64,000 nt of DNA, taken from assembly GCA_037501455.1 (NCBI GenBank), contig CM074856.1, positions 45,165,001 to 45,229,000 on the forward strand, read 5' to 3'. Below the pieces are notes generated by a model that saw only the letters and a list, made by a program, of their open reading frames with translations, was not told the DNA's origin and ran no database searches. The translations under genes and the position numbers were made by a program. This stretch comes from Lantana camara (Eukaryota > Streptophyta > Magnoliopsida > Lamiales > Verbenaceae). Shown here piece after piece: positions 35,956 through 47,663 of the stretch (within the stretch, counting starts at the first letter, position 1; each line of letters opens with the position of its first letter).

Positions 35956-36286
35956 TAATAGCATAAGTATCCCAAACGTACGCCATCATTACTCTGAAGG
36001 AAACAGGACTCCAATTTGCACATATTCCCATTTCAAACGCATGAATTTGAGCAGTGAATAAATCATGCATACCAACAAATTCAACAACAATATTGCATGA
36101 TATCACTTAATTAATCGGCCACAATAATCGAGAAATTCAATATCATCGAAACTGCATATCTATGAATTAAAAACGACAGTCATAGAATTGTTCCGGATTC
36201 TCACAATTAAACACATGAACAAAATTAACTACGATTCGTTCAACCAATCGGCATATAAAACGAGTAAGACAGAAGTATATTGTCAT
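35956..36286 (-). other. copia 5' leader, part adjoining the primer site
   Basis: Non-coding leader between the inserted element and the copia primer-binding site. No open frame of note. Confidence 0.6.
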
Positions 36287-36298
36287 GCTCTGATACCA
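36287..36298 (-). other. Primer-binding site of the copia element
   Basis: Minus-strand TGGTATCAGAGC, the common plant copia primer site complementary to initiator tRNA-Met, lies two bases inside the 5' LTR. Confidence 0.9.
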
Positions 36299-36300
36299 TT

Positions 36301-36784
36301 TGTAAGCATAATTATTCAAATTCATAAAAAAATTTAATTATGAATTTAGCGCAGCAGAAATTAGGATCGAAATACCTCCCGCCATTGCTCGTAACTTTGC
36401 CGATTGAGTAACCGATATAATCCAGAAATCCAATTGCTTGATGACTACGAACTTCAATCCATCGTCTCTTTAAGGTTCTTCTAAGCACTGAATCCTCACA
36501 ACCTGATGGATATGGTTTTCTGTATGTGTATTTTTCGTGCTTAGGGACCTTAGAGTTTCTCTATTATTTATATATCGTAACTCCATCAGTTACGATATAT
36601 CTGTAGCAGTTTTCTTTATTTCTTTAGCGGTTTAGTCCCACCGATAAGATTCTAGAGTTAGTGGGAATTAGTGGGTTAGTGGGGGTTTCTTTATTTACGT
36701 CATAATTAGTGAGAAATATACTATTAATAATAAATATTATCTTTATGCAGTTTAGAAATCCCAACGGACCACAAACTGCTAACA
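36301..36784 (-). repeat. 5' LTR of the copia element
   Basis: 484 bp, same ends as 9069-9552. The primer site beside it and the shared TATTA duplication show that it pairs with the LTR 27 kb away and is not a solo LTR. Confidence 0.92.
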
Positions 36785-37096
36785 TATTAATGTTAGGCAG
36801 CGTTGGTTTTTAAATATGAATTATCTACGATTTTTAAGGGTTTATGTAAGATGCCATGAACATTAAATTAATATTGGTTCGGAGTCATATGACTTAATTA
36901 GAAATTTTATCTTCCAATCTTTACGTGTGCAACTGTTAATTAAAAACAAATTTATGATTTAATAATTTGATCCGATTTGATGTGGTAACAACAAATTTTA
37001 TGTCACTTTATTGCAAAACCATTTATGAACTCCATTAGGCTATGGAAATTAAAATTATAAATTTGAAATGGAATTCCCTCTTGGGATGGGTCTAGG

Positions 37097-37281
37097 CTAT
37101 GATGCACGGACACTTCTAAAAATATCATTTTGCTGTGTCGTGTCATGCCGTGTCGTGTCGGACACTCGTGTCCGACACCGTGTCCGACACTCCTTACGTG
37201 AGAAATTCAAGAAAAAATTCGTGCCGCCGTATCCGTGTCGTGTCGTGTCCGTGTCGCCGTGTCCGTGTCCGTGCATCATAG
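37097..37281. mobile_element. hAT-type MITE, 185 bp, with CGTGTC array
   Basis: Perfect 17-bp terminal inverted repeats (CTATGATGCACGGACAC) are flanked by an 8-bp duplication GGTCTAGG (37089-37096 and 37282-37289), the hAT hallmark. The interior is largely CGTGTC / GTGTCC units and their complements, so the element could fold on itself. A diverged copy lies at 54748-54902. Confidence 0.85.
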
Positions 37282-37353
37282 GGTCTAGGGCATTCAAGAT
37301 AGAAATGTTCCACCAACTTTTCGATAATTAAAAAGTCTCCCGGTTCACAAGTC

Positions 37354-37996
37354 TAGGGCTGTCAACGGGTCGGATTCGGACCGGATCAGGAGATTCCGGA
37401 TCCGAATCCTATAAGAGAATCCGAATATCGGATCCGAATCCGAATCCTATAGGATTCGGATTCATTGTTTTTGAATCCATATATAATCGGGTCGGATCCG
37501 ATCCGATAAAAGATCCGACCCGATTAGTAATAAAATTTATTTTTTAAATAACAAATTTGATATAAAAAATAAATATAATTACATAATATTTAATAAATAA
37601 TTATTATTTAATGAATTACTTGATAGTTTTGTTTATATTTATTTAAAATAAATTAATTTAAACTTATTATTAAAAGAAAATATATACTTTTTAGAGTAAA
37701 AAATTTAAATTTTATTATTGTTTAAAATGATAAATATGTGAAAATTTTAATTTTAATCATTTTACTTAATATTATGTATTAGTAAATAATTTATTTAATT
37801 AAATATTATATATAATATCGGATTCGGATTCTTAACGGATCGGATTCCTTAAATCCATATTCGCTCCATTTATTTCGGATAACGAATATTTACAATCGGA
37901 TATGATCCATCGAATATTTTTATCGGACGAATATGCTAAAATTCGGATCGGACTCGGATCGGATTCGGATTAAAATCCGCCCCATTGACAGCCCTA
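37354..37996. mobile_element. hAT-type non-autonomous element, 643 bp
   Basis: Ends TAGGGCTGTCAA and TTGACAGCCCTA are inverted repeats flanked by the 8-bp duplication CACAAGTC (37346-37353 and 37997-38004). Both subterminal regions are packed with GGATCCGAATC / GGATCGGATTC motifs, as in hAT transposase-binding regions. The centre is AT-rich and non-coding. Confidence 0.88.
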
Positions 37997-38004
37997 CACA
38001 AGTC

Positions 38005-39802
38005 TTAATTTTGAGGAGTAGCATTCTTTGGGCCTTAAAAAGTTTTACAACCGATTTGGGCTTTTACCCAAAGGCCCAATAATTTAAATGTTGTCACGTT
38101 AATTAAACATTTGAAGAAAACCATCAAAGGTTGTAACTTGTAACTCAACAATTAGATACTGTGGTGCAGCCACTCCGTACTAGTTTAATAAGAGATTTTG
38201 TATTTGGCTTTTTGGATATATAATTATCATTAATAGAAAAAAATTTACATTTTAATAGCCAAACCCAATTCAGCTCATATAAATGGGTTATGAAAGAAAA
38301 AAAGATAAATATAAAAAAGAATTAAATTGAACCATATCGGATAAAAAAACTATTGAACTATATTAAAATTAAAAATGAAGAGACTAGGGTGGTTTCGATT
38401 TAATTATTTATTTTAAAATATTAACACTTTCGTTACACCGTCAAGATATTTTACTAAGCAATGTTAAAATGTTTTTCCTAATATAAAGTATTTTATAAGA
38501 TATTAGACTTCAAAATGTCTTAATAAACTTAACCAAAGTCATCTAAAAGACTAAAACCAGATAAGTCAACCATAAGATGATATATTTACCCTTTTGAATA
38601 ACATTATGATCAAATTATTACTTCTTAAGTGTCTTATAACCAAATATCCTTTATTATGTCACATACATTATGTTTACATATTTATCAAGAAATATGAATT
38701 AAAGTTAATTAAATTAGAGCCCAGTATACTTAGCCGAACCTAATTTAATTTTACATTTCTTATGGAAATCCATAAATCCTTATTACCCTCGTCCAAAATC
38801 ATTATTTATTAAGGAGTTAAAAGTCTTGCAAAAAGAAAAAGTGAACAATAACAGAAGGGTAATTTTGTAGTAGAACATATAGTTGGGGTTACTTTTGATT
38901 CTTACGAAAACTTGAGGGGGCATTTGGAATTTATTTCAAAACTCTGGGATGTTAATAGAATTCACCCATTTTTGCGTTCACTCCTTCTGTCCTTCAGCTC
39001 CCAACTCCGCTGCAAGTTTTGCCCTTTCGTTTCGCCGTCGGTGATTTCCCCAAATCCTTTACGCGTCTGTCAAAACCCATCTTCTATTTCTGGTAATTCT
39101 TCAACTTGGGTCTCTCTAATTCATTTATGATGGTGTTTGATTACGTTGTAGGCTTAGTTTTGTTTTCTTGTGAAAACTTTACCTGTTATTTTATGGATAT
39201 TTGATCAAGAAATTTTGATGGCTTGTAAAAACAGAGGTTTGGAAACCCATTGACCCAAAATTTTGTCCTGAAAGATTGCGCAGATAGTTCGAGGCGGCAA
39301 TTCATAATGTACGCTAAAATTAGTTTCTTGGGAGGTTGGGTAGGAATTACACGGTACCTGTTTATTTAATTGTTTTGCTTTTATCGTCCCAACTCACTTC
39401 GTGTGATTTGGGTGATTGTGATGGCTGTAGCATGAAAAGGATGATGATATTAGGAGCATGTTGAGGTGGGTTTGGAATAATTTGATATGCATTCTATGTG
39501 TTCGACTAAATGACAATATTTTCTCTTGTTGCAAATTCTTCATATTAGTGGATTTACAGATTTTCCGTAGTGGAAAGCTAAGACTTTGTTTGTTCTAGTG
39601 CAAAGAAAATTCAGCAGTTAAGGGTTTCGTGCAAACTGATTATACTCTGAATAAGATCAAGAAAATTTCTCAGTTCTCGTGGAGTTTAGCTTTCAAATCT
39701 AGGTGGCGTGTTTTCTCTTAATTGCCTGAATTGCTTGCTACTACTGTCTGTAGATAATTTGAGGAAGGCTCTCCTCAAGATAGTCTTTTGTTCTTCTAAA
39801 TC
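38005..39802. other. Intergenic DNA, promoter and 5' untranslated region of the uL22m gene
   Basis: 38005 to about 38900 shows no gene. CT-rich DNA at about 38960-39090 looks like a 5' untranslated exon ending at a donor (TCTG/GTAATT near 39092). An acceptor (CTGTCTGTAG) near 39755 precedes the start codon by about 50 bases, so a leader intron of some 660 bp is likely. Confidence 0.5.
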
Positions 39803-41492
39803 ATGGTGGGGTGGCAGCGGCATTTGCAGTCATTAGTGCGTCAGGTTGCCAAGAGATATGAATGCAGTGGCAGTGCTTCATTCAGTACTTTTAATCATGC
39901 AAAAGCTTCTTTGGTATCAGGTGAAGTGATATTTGGTTGACTGAAAAGCTGTGATCCTTTCTACTCTGAAAACACCTAATCTAATCTGTTTCGTTTATAG
40001 CAATTGGTAGGCAAAGAATCATAATAAACACCAGCTTTTCTAATCCAATTCCTGATAAACGCTTGTGCAGGTGAGGCGCCTTGTTTGTCAAACCTAAGGA
40101 ATTTGCTCAGTCCATCTATTTCAAGGCCACTGCACTTACATTTACAGAAATTGGTAACTCTATAACTGTTCCCTGTATAAAGTTGTTATGAACAATGCCA
40201 TTTTTAACCACTTTACTAATGATGAAAACCACTTTCAGGGTGGGCAGGATAATTGCTTATTTTAGTTGCCTCAAAATGTTTACTTTCATGTTCTTGCATA
40301 GATGTATCTCTGAAAATAAGAAAAACCCCTTGCATGTTCAATGTAATCTTTTCTTATTATGTGCTGATAGAGTTACAAGTCTTATCCTGTTTATAATATT
40401 CAATTATTCACTTGTAATTGTTAGTTTTACCATAACTGATTTAATATGCTCCTTGATGTCATGAGTCTTTGATTGACCAATTAAAACGAACTTCATTTCA
40501 AATCGTCAAACTATTTCTTTTGTGACAGGAATTCACCAGTTCGAGGATCTTACTTGCTAACTCATCTGAAGCAACTCCAATTTCTTCACCATTAATACCA
40601 GCTTTACCCTCTGGTACTGGAAAAACTGAAACTCAAAAGGCCATTACTAAGCCTTCAACAGTTCAAGCTGTTTTAAAGGGAATAAAACAGGTAGAGCCTC
40701 CTTTATCCGGGTTTTCACCAGTTGCAAACTTGAGATCAAAGATCCTTCTTCTTTTCATTAGTTGCTCAATGTAATTGTAACACTTTTTGTTTATTTGATT
40801 GGAAATATACCTGAACTTTCAAGTGCCTAATAGATATATTTCTTTCAGAGTCCCAAGAAGGTCAACTTGGTGGCTGCATTGGTGCGTGGCATGCGTGTTG
40901 AAGATGCATTACTGCAGTTGCAAGTAACAGTGAAAAGAGCTTCTAAAACTGTATACCAGGTTATTTTCTATTCCTTTTTTTCTTGTCAATAACCATTTAT
41001 CAGATAACATTTGTACAAATTAAAAGGGGAATTCACCATATAACAATATAAACTCGTGCAGGTTATACATTCAGCTCGTGCCAATGCAACCCACAATCAC
41101 GGACTCGACCGAGAACGTCTTCTTGTTGGTAATTACATAATTTTCCCTTCATATCTTTGTTGCATCAAACTCTCTTCGTGTCTATTACTCATTTCTCTCC
41201 CATTTGTGCAGCTGAGGCATTTGTTGGGAAAGGACTGTTTAAGAAAAGGATAAACTACCATGGTAAGGGTAAATGCGGAATAAAAGTGAGACCGGAGTGC
41301 CGACTGACGGTGGTTGTGAGGGAGATAACTGCAGAGGAGGAAGCCGAAATAGCTAAGTTGAAAGTGCACAATTTCAAAAAGCTCACAAAAAGAGAAAAAC
41401 GACTTGTGCCGCATAAGCTTATCGAGAGCACTCCAATATGGGATCGGAAAAACAGAAGCAGCCGTCAACAGTCGGAACCCCTGGCTGCTTGA
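39803..41492 (+). CDS. Mitochondrial large-subunit ribosomal protein uL22m (L22), 6 coding exons, 273 aa
   Basis: Exons 39803-39920, 40071-40153, 40529-40690, 40849-40959, 41062-41128 and 41212-41492 join in phase over GT-AG introns, 822 bp in all. Residues 122-250 match the L22 family: SPKKVNLVAALVRGMRVEDA, VTVKRASKTVYQVIHSA, AFVGKGLFKKRI, RPECRLTVVVREIT and KREKRLVPHKLIE. L22 contacts 23S-type rRNA and lines the peptide exit tunnel. The first 120 residues are not conserved in bacterial L22 and are rich in Ser, Arg and Leu, consistent with a mitochondrial transit region (MVGWQRHLQSLVRQVAKRYE). The start is the first ATG after the leader intron. This copy looks intact; the copy at 50193-54546 is broken. 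Confidence 0.92.
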
Positions 41493-42979
41493 GAGAGATT
41501 TGGAGTTAAAGACCAAGATAAAATCGTTTTTTTGTCACTTCTTTTCTAATGCAATGGCATGTAATTGCTGTTTGAGCAGCAGAAATTTTCTTGAAGTTAT
41601 TGAACAATGGTACTGTACTGCTTAAGCCAGTCAAACTATTATATTCAGAAGGTTTCTTTTGTGCACTAGATTTTTGGACTAAAAGTCATCTGATTACATT
41701 ATAAATGTTTGGCATCTTACAAATTCTGGGTTCGTTGGTCTTTACTCCTTAGACTTTTTACTGTTTGACAAGAAATGTAAAATGTATGTGGAGAAAAAGT
41801 AATATATGCTTAATTTATTAAAAGTTCATTAGTAATTAATTCTTAATATACTTATTAAGCTTAACGATGCTATTTCCACCCACATGATTTTCATTATCTA
41901 TTGTACATTATTATTTCCTTTTATAGCTTCATTTTATTTATTCCTGAATTCATTGGGATGGCATTAAGTCTACGTTTGAGTTTGTAGAGTCGAATTTTTT
42001 CAAAAAAAAATAATAATAACAAATTTATGAGAATAGACGTAAACGCTTAATCATAGAAACACGTCTTATTTTACCAAGGAAACTCACTTTACTGGCTGTC
42101 TAAGATATTCTTGATGGTGTTCGGCGGCCGAAGCCGCCAAGACGGATCTATGCCGACCATGGCTGCCCGTGGCGACGGTTTGTATCAGGAAACAAAACAT
42201 CGCCCAAAAGAAAAAGAGAGTCCACAACATTGTAAATGATTCCAACCATTCAAAAATAATCTGTCTAATGAGTGCAAACAAAGGCACCGCACCAGCAACA
42301 GTTTCAGGTATTGAAATCCTTTTGCTCCTTCTATGTCTTCATGCCTCACTTATTCAATCGTCCTCTCAAGTCCAAATTTTCAGCAGACCTAAATTTTGTA
42401 TAACAAAAAATAGCCCATCAGACTTGAATAAATATACAGTAAACTAACTATCAATTATACACTTAATTAAATTAACAAATGTTAACATTTAACAAGAACA
42501 CTTTTTTCATAACAAAGACCAACAAAGGGGCAAATTAAAAGGGGTGAAAGTGCAACTTATGAAACTGAGAGGGTGCAAGTGTAAATATGCCTAACTACAA
42601 GGGGGTGTAGTCCGTAGATGTAATTTACTCAAACTTATGACATATTCTGCAGTCGTAGTTGCACTCGGCTGCAACAAATTAACTATGTAGATATGTAATA
42701 TTTTGAGCACGTTTTTGAAGCTCAAAGAAAATTGGGCACAAAAAAAAAAGAAATTTTGATTTCAGAATTTAGAAGAGACCTGCATCATAAGTAGTGTTTT
42801 TCTTTTAATACTGTCAGGATCATGACAGATAAACAGACATAACTCAGGAAGATTTTGGAGCAATTTTAATGGCATATTTCATGAGAATGCTTAAACAGAC
42901 TAACAATGCATGTGAAGGAAATTATGGGTTCAGATTCAAGTAAAAAGTGAGAAGACAATTAGCTGCAATTACCTTATTT
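41493..42979. other. Intergenic between uL22m and NLR 1
   Basis: Convergent 3' flanks. A block at about 42084-42180, recurring in copy 2 at about 55340-55440, encodes on the minus strand a conserved end (HHQEYLRQPVK), which might be a downstream exon of the NLR transcript or chance. Nothing else recognised. Confidence 0.45.
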
Positions 42980-45900
42980 TTAAATGCATCTAACTTGAAG
43001 GCCATCATTGCTGAATTCCTGCTGTTGTTGTTGTTGAATTTCCTTTGCACGTGTTTCCATAAATGAGCTGCAGGAACGCAACTCAATCAATTGAAGAGTT
43101 GAAATATCTCCCACTTCTGTTGGGATCTCCAGCTTCTCACAATAACTGATATGAAGCTGCTCCAGGCAAGGGAAATGGATATTCTCTGCTCCCCAGTACT
43201 CAAGATCATGTAATCCCTCAATTAACAAATATTTCAGCTTGGAAAATTCTCCTTCAATGGGTTCCCACTCTCGTCCAACAAAGGATTCCCATCTTAGTTT
43301 GAGTATTTGTAGATTGGGCAACGAACCCACAATCGTCAAATCTTTCCAAGGAAGGCTGCATCCCTTTAAGGACAACTTTTTCAGGTTCAACGGCAAAGAA
43401 AAGCTCACTGGGAAGGGTATTACATCATACTCATCTCTAACGAAATCGATACCCAGAGTCTCGAGTTGGTTCAGATGGATGAGATTTTTCAACCCATAAT
43501 TGGCCCAATAATTTTCGCAGGGCTCACGATCATATGCCTTAAGTTTTAGTTTCTTGAGATTTGGAATCATTGCAACATTACTGCTGCTGAATCTGAAATC
43601 CAGCACTTTATACAGAGTTTGCAGCATTCCTAACAAAGGAGCTTCACGAATAATCCTTGCATCATCAGGAATGGGGGGCAATATTAAATGGTTAATCATG
43701 ACATGTCTTAGTCATGGCATTTTCCAAATCTCAGATGGTAACACGACCGTTTCCACAAACTTAGTGACTATAATTAACGTTTGTAGATTCAGAAGTTTGA
43801 ATATGGATGGAGGGAGGTATGGGGAAAGTACGTACCTCAAATGTAGCAATTCAAAATTTCCATTACTAAAGGTGGGGAATGATTCTGGTGCATCCAATAC
43901 TCTCAAAGGCATAAAGTTGGATGGGTATGATGAAAAACTACATGGCGTTTTGCCAAAGGAAAGAATGGAACGAACATGGAGGAATTTTTTTTTTTGCAGA
44001 GATATGTTGAGTGAGGAATCTGGATGGAAAAAGAAACGGTGTATATGCCCTGTGGCACTATGCTTATGCGGTAAGAGAAGAAAATTTTCAGAACAAGCTC
44101 TTTCTAAGCACAAATCTCTCAAAAGATCATGAATGCTGCAACATTTGAATTTGCCATTTGACCTCCATTTAGTAATCAAAACAAGGTTTCTTTTGACGAG
44201 TTCCTCCAAGTATTCCTCGGCCACTTCTTCTAAGCTCATAGATGCAATTGGTTTTAGAAACCCCTCTGCGATCCATAATTTGACGAGTCTAGATACTGAA
44301 ATTTCATGATCTTCTGGGAAGCCTCCAAACTATAGAAAGCACGGTTTTAGATGATGAGGCAGGTAGTTATAACTCAAAGATAATATCCTCGAGAAATTTT
44401 CATCATTTTTTGCAGCGGCTGAACTTACACCTCTTGCAACCTCTTTCCAATCATACCGTGTCTTATTGACCTTGGAGAGCAGTCCTGCAACCACAACAAT
44501 TGCGAGTGGAAGTCCTTGACAGTTTTTAACTATCAACCTTCCAATATCCTCCAATTCAGGGGGGCAAAACACCTTCGCACAAAATAAATCCCAACTTTGA
44601 TCATATTCAAGAAGTGGAATCTGATTAATAAAGTCAGATGCCCTAGCAAGAGAAGCCACATCTGATTGCCTAGTAGTTATTATAATCCGACTTCCAATAT
44701 TTTTGTCATATGGAAATATCCACTTTACATCATCCCAGATTTTCAAATCCCACACGTCATCCATTATAATGAGATATCTCCGTCCAAACAAATATTTGTA
44801 TATACATTCTTTCAATACATTCTCCCCAACTCCATGTGATTCCCCATTGTTTATATTCAGTGAATTTGCAATAGCTAGAAGAATGTTTCGCAAATAATAA
44901 CTTTGAGATACTGTGACCCAAACACGGAAATCGAAATGATCATCGATAAGTTTATCATAAAAAATATTTCTGGCTAAAGTAGTCTTACTGATGCCCCCCA
45001 TCCCGACTATCGAAATGACCTCAAGTCGGGATGATTCTCCGCAAAGCTGGGCTTTTAACGTTGTAAGGTGCTGGTCAAATCCCACCATGGTAGTTCCATC
45101 ACTCGGTCCTTGTGTTGACATTCCTCCAGCACCAACCTGCAAATCATCTTGATGACTTGTGTGGCTTTTTTCCTTGATCTTCTTCAGATCCTTCACAATG
45201 GAATCAACTTCTTCCTTCACCTTCTCAAATAGAACTTTATATCCCTTTTCCACAAAAAAAAACAATTTTTCCCCTCGCCCTTTTCAAGTCTTGATAACCC
45301 CTTAGCCTAATGGAATCAATTTCTTCATTCACCCTTTTCAAGTCTTGATAACCCCTTAGGCTAATGGAATCAGGTTGATCTCCATACACACTCACCGAGA
45401 TTTGACACCCCAAAACGGCATCCAACTCTTCTTTCAACATCTCCCATTTTTGATATCCCTCTATCACAACAAAATCAACTTCTGCCTTCACTAGCTCCCG
45501 GTCTTCATATCCCCTTTCCATAACGGAATCAACTTTTTCCTTCAACCATTCCAAGTCTTGATATCCCCTTCCCACAGTCAAATCAACTACTTCTTTCACC
45601 TTCTCCAAGAGATATTTATATCCCTTTCCAACAATGAAATCAAAGGCTTCCTTCACCCTCTCCAGGTTCTGACTTCCCCTTCCCAAAATGGAATCAACTG
45701 CTTTCTTCACCCTGTCCAAGTCGTGATCTTCCTTTTCCACACTGGCATCAAGTTCTTCCTTCAACTTCAGCAAGTCTTGATATCCATTTATCACAATGGG
45801 ATTAAATTCTTCCTCCAAGTTCTCCACATCGTCCAGAGTTCGCTTTTCCATTGTAATAGAACTAACTACTTCCATCAACGACGCCAAGGTTTTGTATCCC

Positions 45901-46433
45901 ACGAGGGCTAGGGATCCAAGCTGCTTCGTCAAATTCTCCAAGTCTCTATATCCACTTCTCAAAGTGTGATTAAGAAATTCTTCGTTCGTCCATTCTGGTT
46001 CGTGGCAACAAAAGATTATGTGAATAAATTCCCAGCAACTCGGACTCGGTTCATGAGTCTTTTCAGCAATCTGTAATTCAAGGATCGATTTTACTTCTTC
46101 AACTGCAGCGGGAATATAAGATTCTGAAGGAGGAGGATAATATTCTTGATAAAGTATTGAATCAGAAGACCTTTTAATTTCTGGTTCATTTGGAATATGA
46201 AACTCAACAAGATCTTGAGCTAGACAAGCTGCATCCCTGATTCTATCCAGAAGACCAGCAACTTCTTTATCATTCGGGGAATGATTTTCCAGTAACACTT
46301 GCAAATGCCTCAACTTTTCATAAAGAGACTTGATTTGTTGTTTTTCGAAAAGAGACTTTGGATATTGATATTCGGAAAGGCTCATCTCCTTGAGAAATTG
46401 GACGGCGGAAACAAGAGCAGCATAGTAAGCCAT
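42980..46433 (-). pseudogene. CC-NB-LRR (NLR) gene 1, R1-like, broken
   Basis: Minus strand. Order: Rx-type N-terminal coiled coil (MAYYAALVSAVQFLKEMSL), 18-residue repeats, NB-ARC, LRR. NB-ARC landmarks: kinase-2 LIIMDDVWD, RNBS-B GSRIIITTR, GLPLAIVVVAG and an IHD triad in place of MHD. Lesions: a one-base frameshift in an A-run near 45255; TAG at 44330-44332 where copy 2 has Tyr; TGA at 43712-43714 where copy 2 has Arg. The P-loop reads GMGGISKTT (Ser codon at 44987-44989) where copy 2 has GMGGIGKTT, so nucleotide binding would fail even without the stops. Such proteins are intracellular immune receptors; this copy is very likely dead. Confidence 0.92.
45240..45810 (-). repeat. Array coding for 18-residue repeats in NLR 1
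   Basis: About ten units of a 54-base repeat on the minus strand encode variants of RGYQDLKRVNEEIDSIRL. Some units have 19 residues and one has a longer linker. The array lies between the Rx coiled coil and NB-ARC; the last unit carries the frameshift. Confidence 0.9.
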
Positions 46434-47538
46434 AGCTCATCTTCTTGATCTTTTTCTTCAACAAAGAGATGGAAACAGAAAATATATCTTCTTATGAATT
46501 TCAACACCACTTTTGTTGTACTGAGATAATAGGCAACTTGAAATACTTGATTAGCATTGAGTTACAGCCTGGCTGTTAAGATTAACATCATTTTCGGAGC
46601 ATTTAGCGGATAATAAATGAAGACTACATAACTTGTATTAATTAATTAGCATTACAAGCCGGCTATATTAGATTAATCACTGCATTATTGAGGGTTAGTA
46701 CAACAAAGGGACTTTTTCTAATCAACTTGCATTATTTTAAATTATTTGCATTTTGAAGATTGCAGGAAACAAGAAGGAAAGTTGAGAGATGAAATAGGAG
46801 TTTGACTTACGTTTCTAACCCTTATAATTGGTTGTTCAAAGGTATTCTTTGAGGTTTTGAAATGCTACTGATATTGTAATTGAAATAATTGAATTAGAGA
46901 AGTTTGTTTACCTTGAACAATTTCACATGGTTGACACAGAGTTATCGCCCAAGGTGATCTAATTCTGGATTGGCTCAATGTTATGGCATTGCATTTACTT
47001 GTATGCTATCTTCCCCCGTAATTGCTGAAGAAGCAAAAATTGGAGGGATTGGTACAATAGAGAAACATGGAAGAAGACGAATTGTGGTAGTAATACTAAT
47101 ATGTAACCAAACAGCCCATTCGCCATTCTCTTAGGGCTATTTTACAACTTTTTGTAGTTGTTAAATAGTCCATCATACCCCATTTGATCCCTAGGGTCGG
47201 CGCCTCGGCGGGCCAAAGCAAGGTCCCCAACCCCATCAAAGTAAACGACGATAAATGACAGATACTCAACCGAAAACTCTTTTTTTTTATTTTTTAAAAT
47301 TTTAACAAGAAGATCAATGCTAATTACCCAACTAGCCCCTACCCAACCCAAAACATTGTTAAATAGCAAAAGTAAACTAATTCTTATTAAACTTAAAGAA
47401 TCTAAGCATTCAACATTAAGTAATCAAACACCAATTTACATAACTTAACCTGTAAAGCAGGTGGAAAATGAAAAGAATTTTATGCAGTAGTTGGATTACG
47501 GAGGACAAATGAGTAACAAAATCAAAACAAGTAGTGCC

Positions 47539-47569
<31 letters not shown>

Positions 47570-47663
47570 AAACAGAAAGAGAACTGAGAGAAACAAAGCA
47601 TTACAAGCATTTTACAATCCAAAACTTGACAAGGGGAGGAAACAAAGTTAAGCCAGAAAAGCC
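46434..47663. other. Spacer between NLR 1 and FOLB
   Basis: 46434-46970 is the upstream region of NLR 1, repeated in copy 2 (61270-61598) and copy 3. 47110-47420 is shared with copy 3. An A-run of more than 30 bases lies at about 47530-47567. No gene is seen. Confidence 0.6.

Larger units (their letters stand above)
9069..36784 (-). mobile_element. Ty1/copia retrotransposon, full span including three nested insertions (27.7 kb)
   Basis: Both 484-bp LTRs (9069-9552 and 36301-36784) start TG and end CA on the plus strand and are flanked by the same five bases, TATTA (9064-9068 and 36785-36789). On the minus strand the order is LTR, primer site, long leader, gag, protease, integrase, RT, RNase H, polypurine tract, LTR, the copia order. 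Removing the inserts at 10301-13874, 17359-31846 and 32774-35955 leaves about 6.5 kb. I counted roughly 13 differences between its LTRs, against two between the LTRs of the inner gypsy element, so the outer copia is older, as nesting requires. It cannot move on its own, because all reading frames are broken. Confidence 0.9.
39435..47470 (+). repeat. Segmental duplication, copy 1
   Basis: From about 39435 the sequence matches copy 2 from about 49830: uL22m gene, spacer, NLR and the NLR upstream region in the same order and orientation. Matching resumes after each insert. The part from the NLR start codon to about 47470 also matches copy 3 at 62932-63923. Confidence 0.9.

Noticed and set aside
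36301..36784. Solo LTR at 36.3 kb
   Set aside because: A copia primer site adjoins it and it shares TATTA with the LTR at 9069, so it is the 5' LTR of the same nested element.
37138..37275. CRISPR-like or coding array of CGTGTC units
   Set aside because: Eukaryotic context, no spacers, and the block lies within hAT-type inverted ends; its reading frames are repeat artefacts.
41133..41516. Minus-strand 127-residue frame over the uL22m last exon
   Set aside because: It is the shadow of the plus-strand uL22m exon, which has the recognised protein and splice sites.
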